Part shown: positions 8,343 to 14,980 of the stretch, one piece after another
How positions within the stretch are numbered: position 1 is the stretch's first letter
Layout of the letters: every line of letters starts with the position of its first letter
Assembly: GCA_900757295.1 (NCBI GenBank)
Contig: CAAENH010000030.1
Location: 1 to 16,309, forward strand
Length of the DNA stretch: 16,309 nucleotides
Source: Bacilli bacterium
Lineage (GTDB): Bacteria; Bacillota_I; Bacilli_A; RF39; UBA660
Reading direction: 5' to 3'
Notes under the pieces: generated by a model
Databases searched by the model: none
What the model saw: the letters and a program-made list of their open reading frames with translations, nothing else
Told to the model about the DNA's origin: nothing
Position numbers and translations under genes: made by a program

Positions 8343-8406
8343 TATACCAGCTAAGCTGCTATTGCTAAGTAGTGGCAATCATTGCTACTACTGTTATTTC
8401 TGACAT
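8343..8406 (-). repeat. Broken inverted copy of the pilin 5' region
   Basis: Read on the minus strand, this stretch repeats the cassette start. 8381-8397 is the exact reverse complement of 8185-8201 (17 bp), 8355-8367 of 8195-8207 (13 bp) and 8343-8353 of 8210-8220 (11 bp). A 13-base insertion (8368-8380) interrupts it, and a stop appears after 13 codons from the minus-strand ATG at 8406. It is thus a degraded inverted duplicate that, together with 8185-8220, encloses the variable tail of the cassette. In a read-through transcript the two arms could form a long hairpin. Confidence 0.75.
8368..8392. repeat. Near-perfect palindrome inside the inverted pilin copy
   Basis: AGTAGTGGCAAT (8368-8379), one spacer base, then ATTGCTACTACT (8381-8392): an inverted repeat with one G/T difference. 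It is another turn of the same pilin-derived 12-mer found at 8190-8201 and 8562-8573. No T run follows, so it does not look like a terminator. Confidence 0.65.
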
Positions 8407-8410
8407 AGAC

Positions 8411-8426
8411 TTTACACAAATGTAAA
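8411..8426. promoter_or_regulatory. Possible operator palindrome upstream of the pilin promoter
   Basis: TTTACA-CAAA-TGTAAA is a perfect 6-bp inverted repeat with a 4-base centre, ending 25 bp before the -35 box of the pilin promoter; a further TGTAA follows at 8431-8435. The size and place fit a binding site for a dimeric regulator, but in such AT-rich DNA a chance palindrome is possible and no regulator gene is in view. Confidence 0.35.
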
Positions 8427-8451
8427 GAAATGTAACAAAAATAGATATTTA

Positions 8452-8480
8452 TTGATAATAAAAAAATATTAAGTTATAAT
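8452..8480 (+). promoter_or_regulatory. Strong predicted promoter of the pilin operon
   Basis: TTGATA (8452-8457), a 17-bp spacer and a consensus TATAAT (8475-8480). Transcription would start near 8487, giving a leader of about 34 bases with GAGGAGG (8504-8510) before ATG 8521. This is one of the closest matches to consensus in the window, as expected for a highly expressed structural pilin. Confidence 0.8.
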
Positions 8481-8520
8481 AGTAATATAAAATAAAGATA
8501 ATAGAGGAGGAATTTAATAT

Positions 8521-8766
8521 ATGAAAGAGGCAACTGGAGAATTAAACATGACAGTTATAACAGTAGTAGCAATAGCAGCGGTAGCGGCAATATTCTACGC
8601 GTTTGTATGGCCAGGTATTAAACAAAGCATTGCTAGTAACACTTGCAAAACTCAATGCCCATCTGAAACATCAGGAAAAAATGGGTATGATGAAGCTTGT
8701 TATAAGACTTGTATGGAAAAAAATAGTACTACCATTAATTCTAATGGAACAAGTACTGGAAAATAA
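8521..8766 (+). CDS. Small pilin candidate with twin CX3C motifs (Flp-like role)
   Basis: The product is 81 aa: short N-terminus MKEATGELNM, one hydrophobic helix (about 10-30), then a hydrophilic tail with Cys42-x3-Cys46 and Cys60-x3-Cys64 and a Ser/Thr/Asn-rich end. The two CX3C pairs, 13 residues apart, could lock a helical hairpin by two disulfides. Size, single helix and position beside TadE-like genes fit the major or Flp-like subunit of the Tad pilus, although the canonical Flp cleavage motif (G before a mature Glu5) is not present. It is the first gene after a strong promoter and ribosome-binding site. The 39-bp tract 8542-8580 is shared exactly with the upstream cassette. Confidence 0.75.
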   Translation: MKEATGELNMTVITVVAIAAVAAIFYAFVWPGIKQSIASNTCKTQCPSETSGKNGYDEACYKTCMEKNSTTINSNGTSTGK

Positions 8767-8783
8767 TAAGGAGTTTATAAATT

Positions 8784-9038
8784 ATGAAAGAAGCCACAGG
8801 AGAACTAAATATGTCAGTCGTTGTAATATCATCGATAGCGATCCTATCGGCTTTTTTCTATACTGTTTTATGGCCAATGATTAATGAAAATCAGAAGCAA
8901 CAGACTAATTGCAGTAAAGCAATTTGTACAGTTAAAAATCCATCAAAAGATGTAGAAAATGGAATTATAAGAAAATGCTATTATATGGATAATAATGTAA
9001 GGCATGAGTTAAATAATGTTTGTAAATATAAAGGATAG
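8784..9038 (+). CDS. Second small pilin candidate, paralog of the 8521 product
   Basis: The product is 84 aa, starting with the same ten residues (MKEATGELNM), followed by a hydrophobic helix (about 10-33) ending in a shared WP and a tail with four Cys (43, 48, 65, 80). The tail is otherwise unlike that of the first pilin. Across the shared first ten codons the two genes differ at five bases, all synonymous, which indicates selection on the leader peptide. It follows the first pilin by 17 bases with an AAGGAG site, so the two are co-transcribed. It could be a second structural or a minor pilin. Confidence 0.75.
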   Translation: MKEATGELNMSVVVISSIAILSAFFYTVLWPMINENQKQQTNCSKAICTVKNPSKDVENGIIRKCYYMDNNVRHELNNVCKYKG

Positions 9039-9050
9039 TAAGGTGATAGT

Positions 9051-9533
9051 ATGAGAGAGGCAATTGGTGGTGCATGGTTATTTCAAATTGTTATTTTACT
9101 ATTGTTAATATTTACAGCGTATTTTTGTTTATCTATAAATTATACTGCAGCATATAAAGTAAATGATTCAGTAATAAATACAATTCAAAAAGATGAAGGA
9201 GTTAATCCAGATAATATAAAAGCTGCTCTTCAAGAAGCACATTATACTGCAACAGGAAAATGTGATGAAGGATGGAAAGCTATGAGCTTTGGTGGTAGTG
9301 CAATGAATCAAAATGGCGATGCTAATTATTGTTTAAAAAAAATAAAAGTGTCAAGTAAAAGTACAGAATTACCAGATATTTATTACTATCGTGTAAAAAC
9401 ATTTTATAATATTAATGTACCAATTATAAGTAGTTTTAACTTTAATGTTAAGGGTGACACTGCAAATATATATGGTGCCAAAGATGAAAATATAATTATT
9501 AAAGCTGTTAATGAAAAAGGTGAAGAATCATGA
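9051..9533 (+). CDS. TadE-like minor pilin A
   Basis: The product is 160 aa. N-terminus M-R-E-A-I-G-G-A-W-L-F leads into a single membrane helix (about 9-29), followed by a SINYTAAYK stretch and an extracellular domain. The domain shares with the next gene the motif Y-x-A-T-G-K-C-D-E-x-W (residues 65-75) and an A-x-Y-C element (Cys94), so Cys71-Cys94 is a likely disulfide. Architecture and context match TadE/TadF pseudopilins, which cap or prime the pilus. It has an AAGGTGA ribosome-binding site and overlaps the next gene by four bases (ATGA), which implies fixed stoichiometry. Confidence 0.75.
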   Translation: MREAIGGAWLFQIVILLLLIFTAYFCLSINYTAAYKVNDSVINTIQKDEGVNPDNIKAALQEAHYTATGKCDEGWKAMSFGGSAMNQNGDANYCLKKIKVSSKSTELPDIYYYRVKTFYNINVPIISSFNFNVKGDTANIYGAKDENIIIKAVNEKGEES

Positions 9534-9997
9534 GAGAATCAGTTGGAGGAACATGGTTATTTGGTTTAGTTATAACCTTTATGTTGTTATTTGTCGCTTA
9601 TTTAACAGTTATGATCAATTATTCTACAGCATTTAAAAATAAGAATGAAGTAGTAAGTATTATTGAAAAGTATGAAGGACTTAGTTCAGGAGATACAAAT
9701 TCAATTAGCATTATTAATAATTATTTAAAAAACTCTGGTTATAATGCTACTGGTAAATGTGATGAAGAATGGTATGGTGCGACATCATTAGATTCAAGTG
9801 CTAATTTAATTGAAAAAGCAGATAATGCTTATTATTGTGTTAAATATAATTCCACTGGCAAACAAATTGGATATTTTGATGTTAAATTATTTTTAAAATT
9901 TGATTTACCTGTATTTGGCCAGATAGGTAGATTTAAAATTAATGGTCAAACGATAAAAATTCATAATGCCCAATGTAAAGGATTAGGCAATTGCTAA
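9530..9997 (+). CDS. TadE-like minor pilin B, paralog of the preceding gene
   Basis: The product is 155 aa. It begins M-R-E-S-V-G-G-T-W-L-F, has one membrane helix (about 9-29), an INYSTAFK stretch, the Y-x-A-T-G-K-C-D-E-x-W motif at 71-81 and a NAYYCV element (Cys103). Two additional Cys near the C-terminus (149 and 155, the latter the last residue) are absent from its paralog and may link to a partner. Tandem TadE-like genes are usual in Tad loci. It is translationally coupled to the upstream gene and ends 18 bases before the TadZ-like gene. Confidence 0.75.
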   Translation: MRESVGGTWLFGLVITFMLLFVAYLTVMINYSTAFKNKNEVVSIIEKYEGLSSGDTNSISIINNYLKNSGYNATGKCDEEWYGATSLDSSANLIEKADNAYYCVKYNSTGKQIGYFDVKLFLKFDLPVFGQIGRFKINGQTIKIHNAQCKGLGNC

Positions 9998-10015
9998 AAA
10001 AGGAAGTGATAATAA

Positions 10016-11041
10016 ATGAATGTAATAGTATCAAATAAATTTCAAACTCAACTAAATACATTACAAATCGATGTTATTAAAAGCGTAAATGGAGAATTTA
10101 CTCCCGAAGAAATAGTAGAAATGTTTGCTAACTTCTTCTTTAATAAAATGATATTAGATGTTACAGCTATTAAAGGATATCAAAATGTTGCAAATCTTCA
10201 AAGATTAGCTGTAGGTATAGATATGAGTAAAGTAATATTAGTTTTAGATGATAGTGATGTAACTAGCTCTGGTCAATATTTATCTCAAATTATATCTATG
10301 GGTATTTATAATTTTACACGTAATATTGATAATATTCCTTTTTTAATAGATAATCCAAATACGTATAAAGATGTTGCTCAATACCAACAAATTAGTACTG
10401 TTGCCAAAGAAATTGTAAACAAACATGAAACTCAAAAATTTGAAATGGATGATGTTACTGCAGGTGGCTTTACTACAATAATAGGTATTAAGAATGTTAC
10501 TGATCATGCAGGAGCAACTACACTAATATATATGCTAAAAAAACAATTACAAGTAAATTATAATGTTTTAGCTATAGAAGTTGATAGAAATGATTTTGCT
10601 TATTTTAATGATCCACAATTAATTAGTATTAGTGGAGATCAATTGGAAGGTACAATTAGAGGAGCAAATACATATGACATTATTTTAGTAGATTTAAATA
10701 ATAGTGGAGATGAAGATGCTTGTACTGATGTATTATATTTATTAGAGCCAAGTACTATTAAGTTAAATAAAATGATTAGAAAAAATAGAGGAATATTTGA
10801 TTCATTAAAAGGTAAGAAAATAGTTTTAAATAAAAGTTTATTAGATAATAAAGATGTAATGGATTTTGAATATGAATCTCGTAGTCAAATATTTTATAAT
10901 ATTCCGCCTTTAGATGATAAAAAAGAAAAACATCGTGTACTTGACGATATGTTGTCACATTTAGGATTTATTAGACAGAAGAATAATAATTTAGGGCAAG
11001 AAAAGACTAAGATACTAGGTATTTTCAAAAATAAATCTTGA
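10016..11041 (+). CDS. tadZ: TadZ/CpaE-like protein with degenerate P-loop
   Basis: TadZ/CpaE proteins are MinD/ParA-fold proteins that localise Tad machinery at the cell pole or membrane. Here residues about 1-130 form an N-terminal domain with response-regulator-like topology but no clear phospho-acceptor site, and about 150-320 the MinD-like domain. The position of the deviant Walker A reads TDHAGATTL (162-170): the GATT core is kept, but the lysines of KGGxGKT are missing. A Walker B-like DIILVDLNN lies at 221-229. Residues 110-150 are a helical linker and the last 25 residues are a basic tail. TadZ members with atypical P-loops are known. It has a GGAAGTGA ribosome-binding site and follows the TadE-like pair in the same operon. 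Its TGA stop lies within the next gene's -35 box. Confidence 0.75.
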   Translation: MNVIVSNKFQTQLNTLQIDVIKSVNGEFTPEEIVEMFANFFFNKMILDVTAIKGYQNVANLQRLAVGIDMSKVILVLDDSDVTSSGQYLSQIISMGIYNFTRNIDNIPFLIDNPNTYKDVAQYQQISTVAKEIVNKHETQKFEMDDVTAGGFTTIIGIKNVTDHAGATTLIYMLKKQLQVNYNVLAIEVDRNDFAYFNDPQLISISGDQLEGTIRGANTYDIILVDLNNSGDEDACTDVLYLLEPSTIKLNKMIRKNRGIFDSLKGKKIVLNKSLLDNKDVMDFEYESRSQIFYNIPPLDDKKEKHRVLDDMLSHLGFIRQKNNNLGQEKTKILGIFKNKS

Positions 11042-11066
11042 CAGTAATATAAAAAGAAGATAGAAT
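11038..11066 (+). promoter_or_regulatory. Consensus promoter of the VirB2-like gene
   Basis: TTGACA (11038-11043) is a perfect -35 box that contains the tadZ stop codon; after 17 bp comes TAGAAT (11061-11066). Start near 11073 leaves a short leader with AAAGAGG (11081-11087) before ATG 11094. With the terminator at 11448-11479 it defines a one-gene unit. Confidence 0.75.
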
Positions 11067-11093
11067 TTAAGTATATTTAGAAAGAGGTAAATT

Positions 11094-11453
11094 ATGAGTA
11101 ATTTAATGTTATTAATGGATTTTGAAAACTTTTGTTCAGAATCAGCAACAATATGGAAATTAGTTGGTTGGGTATTCATGGTATTTAAAATAGTTATCCC
11201 ACTATTATTAATTATTTTAGGTAGTATAGATTTAGGAAAAGCTGTTATTTCTGGTAAAAGTGAAGATGTAGGAAAAAATGCTAAGTCTTTAGCAATGAGA
11301 GCAGTAGCTGCAGTATGTATTTTCTTAATTCCTTCAATTGTTGGTATTATTATCAATTGGATTGCTGAATTAACTGATACTGAATTAGATTATGAAACTT
11401 GTTCAACATGTATTGTTAGTCCATCTAAATGTGATACATCTAATGCTAAATAA
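11094..11453 (+). CDS. VirB2/TrbC-like two-helix membrane protein, T4SS pilin candidate
   Basis: The product is 119 aa with two membrane helices (about 22-44 and 67-90) joined by a short charged loop (GKSEDVGKNAK), the layout of VirB2/TrbC pilins. No cleavable signal peptide is obvious. Cys14 lies before helix 1 and Cys103, Cys106 (a C-x-x-C) and Cys113 after helix 2, all on the predicted outer side. Residues 46-80 align without gaps to the C-terminal domain of the next gene's product (D-x-x-K-A-x-I ... F-L-x-P). It has its own promoter and a terminator that starts within its last codons, which suggests high, separate expression as for a structural subunit. Other small two-helix T4SS proteins are possible alternatives. 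Confidence 0.7.
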   Translation: MSNLMLLMDFENFCSESATIWKLVGWVFMVFKIVIPLLLIILGSIDLGKAVISGKSEDVGKNAKSLAMRAVAAVCIFLIPSIVGIIINWIAELTDTELDYETCSTCIVSPSKCDTSNAK

Positions 11454-11479
11454 GAGATTTACTATCTCTTATTTTTTTT
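11448..11479 (+). terminator. Rho-independent terminator after the VirB2-like gene
   Basis: A 10-bp perfect stem (AATAAGAGAT, 11449-11458, with ATCTCTTATT, 11464-11473) closes a 5-base loop and is followed by a run of T (11474-11479). The stem begins within the last codons of the gene. Confidence 0.85.
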
Positions 11480-11489
11480 GACAAAATTA

Positions 11490-11518
11490 TTGGGATTTAC
11501 TAATTTATATGATATAAT
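11490..11518 (+). promoter_or_regulatory. Extended -10 promoter of the T4SS-like operon
   Basis: TTGGGA (11490-11495), a 17-bp spacer and TGATATAAT (11510-11518), a consensus -10 with the TGn extension. Transcription would start near 11525, so the leader before ATG 11545 is only about 20 bases, with a modest GGTGA (11534-11538) as ribosome-binding site. Confidence 0.7.
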
Positions 11519-11544
11519 TTAATTTGTAAGATTGGTGATTCTGA

Positions 11545-12447
11545 ATGAAGAAAATTTCGTTATATATATTTTTTATAGTATGTAGTTGTTTTATATTTTT
11601 AGGAAGTGTTAATGCTGAATCTGGAAAAAAATGTTATTATACAGCATCAGGAAATTATAACACTGGTTTTAATGCAACTTTAGAATTGCCAACAAAAGAA
11701 TCAAAAAAATTAAGCGAAAAGATTGTATTTAAAGATTTAAGATATCCTAAATCTGGTGCAGGTAAAGGTATAGATAAAATAGATATATCTACTATAAAAA
11801 AAGAAAGTGAAAAAAAAGTAAAAACATTTAAAACATTAGAATATTATGATGCAAATGTTAAGGGACAAAACAAAGACGTACCTGTATATACATTTAAACC
11901 TGATACTTGTCCAACTTATGTTATCGCCGTTTTTAATGATCAAAATAATGATGGTATGTATTTTGCTGGCGATGAAGAATTAAAATCTTTTATTACTTCA
12001 AAAGTTAATGAAAATACAACTTATAATTTTGCTTTAATTGGAACCAAAACAAAAATAGAAGTAAATAATGCTGAAGATGAACCAGGTTATAATTCAGGTG
12101 ATGGTTCTAACAGTTCTGGTGGAAATAATCTTACAGATGAAGATTTAGAAACATGTGAAGGAATGTTGGGAGCAAAGGATGCTGATGGAAATTATCAAGA
12201 AAATACTACAGGGTATTTATTGCAAGAAATATTTAACTATATGAAAATAGCTGCTCTTGTTTCTGTATTCGTATTTTCTGTAGTTGATTATGCTAAAGCG
12301 TTGATTCAACAAGATGATCAAGCATTTAAAACAGCAAATACTAAAACGGTTAAAAGGATTATTTATGGAGTGGTTTTCTTTTTATTACCGATTTTAGTAG
12401 ATCTAATATTAAAAGTTATTGATACGAGTTCATGTGGAATTAAGTAG
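11545..12447 (+). CDS. Secreted ectodomain fused to a VirB2-like two-helix domain
   Basis: The product is 300 aa in three parts: signal peptide (1-24, ending VNA|ES); an unrecognised extracellular domain (25-180, Cys30 and Cys122); then a Gly/Ser/Asn linker (181-196) and a C-terminal VirB2/TrbC-like domain (about 201-300) with membrane helices at about 228-247 and 271-292. The last domain aligns without gaps to the preceding small protein over 35 residues (248-282). It also keeps one Cys before helix 1 (204) and one after helix 2 (297), as the small protein does. The fusion suggests a specialised pilin carrying a surface head, for example at a pilus tip or base. That role is inferred; the ectodomain matches nothing I know. 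It opens the operon containing the TrbL-like and VirB4-like genes. Confidence 0.75.
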   Translation: MKKISLYIFFIVCSCFIFLGSVNAESGKKCYYTASGNYNTGFNATLELPTKESKKLSEKIVFKDLRYPKSGAGKGIDKIDISTIKKESEKKVKTFKTLEYYDANVKGQNKDVPVYTFKPDTCPTYVIAVFNDQNNDGMYFAGDEELKSFITSKVNENTTYNFALIGTKTKIEVNNAEDEPGYNSGDGSNSSGGNNLTDEDLETCEGMLGAKDADGNYQENTTGYLLQEIFNYMKIAALVSVFVFSVVDYAKALIQQDDQAFKTANTKTVKRIIYGVVFFLLPILVDLILKVIDTSSCGIK

Positions 12448-12458
12448 GAGGTGACAAC

Positions 12459-14969
12459 ATGCTTATAATGGGAATCGTTGATGATGCTGTAGAAGCAATT
12501 TGGAATGTTATTTATTCACTTTTTTTGATGATTGATGGATTAGTTTATAAAATTGTTGGATGGCTATATCAATTATATCTAGTTATTTCTGATGCTAGAA
12601 TATTTACATCCGATACATTTGAAACATTTTTAACAAGAATATACGCTATTCTTGGTGTTGCAATGTTATTCGTTTTAGCTTATTCATTACTGCAAAGTAT
12701 AGTAGATCCAGATAAAAATGAAATTAGTGGTGCGGGTAAAATTATTAGTAACACTATAATTTCAATAATACTGATTGCAGTCGTACCTACGATATTTAAT
12801 TTCTTATATTATGCTCAAGAAATAATAGTAAAAGATAATATTATAGGTAAACTTATTCTAGGCTCATATTCTACAGCAGCAGATACTTTAAGTATAACTT
12901 TCGATGATGAAACATGTTCAACAATTAAAGAATTGTCTGATGAAGAAAATGTTTCATGTAATCAAGTATTTAAAGCTGATGATGCTTCAACATCTGTATA
13001 TTATGCTGGTAATTCTATAGCAACTGATATATTCTCGGCTTTTTATTATCCTGCAGCAAATAAATTAAGTAGTGATGATAGTACTGGAACATCGAGTACT
13101 AAATCTCAAATAACAACAAATGATTTATATACAACTACATTTAGTCGTTCTGAATTGGAAGAATTAAATGTAAAATTTGATAAAGAAAATAATGAGGATG
13201 TATTTTATAGAACGCTTGCCTATAGCGTCTGTTCAGACTCTGAAGGTGTATATTCAGCAAATGGTCCATCTTCAGATGCAAATAATGGATTTGTATATGG
13301 AAAAGCAGCTGAAAAATGTGCAGATGTTGTACAACAAGCAAATGATGCTGCAATATCCGATAAGAGTTCTAATGATAGTAGTATAACTTACAAAGGAATG
13401 CTAAACTATGCTAAATCTGAAGGCGATTTTTCAACTTTTAGATTACTTGCACCAACAGTACGTGGTGGATTAATGAATTATACATTTATTATTTCAACAA
13501 TTGCCGGTGTATTTGTTTGTTATATATTTGTTTCATATTGTTTAGATATGGGACTTAGAGCAGCCAAATTAGGTTTTGCTCAATTAATAGCACCAGTTCC
13601 AATATTAGCTAGAATAATGCCAAGTAAATCAGATACATTTAATAGATGGGTATCATTTTCTTTAAAAAGTTATTATGAAGTATTTTTAAGATTAGCAGTT
13701 GTTTTCTTAGGTATATTTATGATAACTAATCTTCCAGATATGGAAAATTTATGGAGCAATTCAGGATTTACTACTATATCAGTAATGTCTTTAAAATTAC
13801 CACTCATATTAAAAATCGATGCATCATGGGGAATAATGAGCTTTGCTAAAGCTGTTGTAATAATAGGAATTTTGATGTTCTTAAAACAAGCTCCTACATT
13901 AATAAATGAAGCTCTAGGAATTAGTATTAGTACAGGATCATTAAATATTAAAAACAAATTAAAGAATATGGTCGGTGGAGCAGCATTAGCTGGTGCCGGA
14001 GCTTATGTAGGTTCAAAAGCAAGTAAAGGTTATGGAGCAATATCAGGTGGTTTGGGTGCTGGATTTAAAGCCAAAGTAAATGGTGAAAAATTTAAAGATG
14101 GCTGGAAAATTGGATCACGTGAAGGCTTAAAAGCAGGTGGATGGCAATTTAATAAACAAGGAAATTCAATGTATCGAATGATTAGCAAAACTAATGGCAA
14201 TGGATCATGGTTTGGTGGAGAAAGCATGCAAGATCGCCGTGAGCGTGAATTAAAAGAACTAAAAGCAAAATATGCTACAACAATTGATAATAGTAATAGA
14301 AAGAAAGTTGGAGAAACTGAAGATAAACAATGGTTTAAAGATTTAACTAAAGCGGTTGCTCAAGGTGTAAATGATGGCGTTTTAGCTCGAGAACAAAGTG
14401 CAGACTTTCAAAATTATTATTCAGCTCAACAAGCCAAAGTACGAGCTAATTGGGATGCAACTGAAGGAAAAGATATTAAAAACCGTATTCAAAATTTTGA
14501 AAGCGGATCAGAATATGATTACTATAAACGTGCTGCCTCTGCATATGGTGCTGAGGGAAGTCAAGAATATGAAAAAGCTCTTAAAGAATCATTACGTAAT
14601 TCTAAAAGTGAAAATGTTAAACAGTACTTAAAAGACTTACAAAGAAATAATAATTCAGATGAAGAAATTAAGCAACAGGCTCATGAGCTAACACGTGAAT
14701 ATTTCAAAAAAGTTGATAGTCAATATAAACAACAAGTTGAATGTTTAAGTGACAGTGATAAAATGATGAAAGAAGTTCGCAAACAAATGAAAGAAAATTC
14801 TGAAACTGTAAGCGAAATATTAAAAAGTAACAACATTAGTAATAATGAAATTAAAAGCTATTTAAATGCAGAAGCAGGATTATCTTATGCAGATAAAGCT
14901 AAAAAAGATAAACAAAGAGCAGACGATATGGAATTATATTTTAAAGATTTAAAAAATAATAAAAAATAG
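12459..14969 (+). CDS. TrbL/VirB6-like polytopic membrane protein
   Basis: The product is 836 aa. Hydrophobic segments lie at about 12-43, 62-82 and 95-124, followed by a hydrophilic, probably external stretch (about 125-335) with four Cys (153, 167, 258, 287). Further membrane segments are at about 340-388, 405-425 and 458-478. Then come a Gly/Ala-rich stretch (505-540) and a long charged, helical cytoplasmic tail (about 560-836). This order of polytopic core, small-residue stretch and large charged tail is typical of TrbL/VirB6 proteins, which form the inner-membrane channel of type IV secretion systems. The Cys-bearing loop is large for the family. AGGAGGTGA precedes ATG 12459, eleven bases after the upstream gene. 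PrgI- and VirB4-like genes directly follow, which supports the call. Confidence 0.8.
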   Translation: MLIMGIVDDAVEAIWNVIYSLFLMIDGLVYKIVGWLYQLYLVISDARIFTSDTFETFLTRIYAILGVAMLFVLAYSLLQSIVDPDKNEISGAGKIISNTIISIILIAVVPTIFNFLYYAQEIIVKDNIIGKLILGSYSTAADTLSITFDDETCSTIKELSDEENVSCNQVFKADDASTSVYYAGNSIATDIFSAFYYPAANKLSSDDSTGTSSTKSQITTNDLYTTTFSRSELEELNVKFDKENNEDVFYRTLAYSVCSDSEGVYSANGPSSDANNGFVYGKAAEKCADVVQQANDAAISDKSSNDSSITYKGMLNYAKSEGDFSTFRLLAPTVRGGLMNYTFIISTIAGVFVCYIFVSYCLDMGLRAAKLGFAQLIAPVPILARIMPSKSDTFNRWVSFSLKSYYEVFLRLAVVFLGIFMITNLPDMENLWSNSGFTTISVMSLKLPLILKIDASWGIMSFAKAVVIIGILMFLKQAPTLINEALGISISTGSLNIKNKLKNMVGGAALAGAGAYVGSKASKGYGAISGGLGAGFKAKVNGEKFKDGWKIGSREGLKAGGWQFNKQGNSMYRMISKTNGNGSWFGGESMQDRRERELKELKAKYATTIDNSNRKKVGETEDKQWFKDLTKAVAQGVNDGVLAREQSADFQNYYSAQQAKVRANWDATEGKDIKNRIQNFESGSEYDYYKRAASAYGAEGSQEYEKALKESLRNSKSENVKQYLKDLQRNNNSDEEIKQQAHELTREYFKKVDSQYKQQVECLSDSDKMMKEVRKQMKENSETVSEILKSNNISNNEIKSYLNAEAGLSYADKAKKDKQRADDMELYFKDLKNNKK

Positions 14970-14980
14970 GAGGAATAAAA

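Noticed and set aside
8368..8392. Transcription terminator
   Set aside because: The palindrome is not followed by a T run and is composed of pilin-derived repeats.
8603..8884. Plus-strand frame spanning the two small pilin genes
   Set aside because: It runs across both pilin genes in another frame; both pilins have strong ribosome-binding sites and conserved starts, so this is a shadow.
11015..11356. Minus-strand 113-codon frame opposite the VirB2-like gene
   Set aside because: It overlaps a gene with its own promoter, ribosome-binding site and terminator, and shows no recognisable domain.
11478..11518. TTGACA at 11478-11483 as the -35 box of the 11545 gene
   Set aside because: The spacing to TATAAT is 29 bp; TTGGGA at 11490 with 17-bp spacing and the TGn extension fits better, and the TTGACA lies on the edge of the terminator T run.
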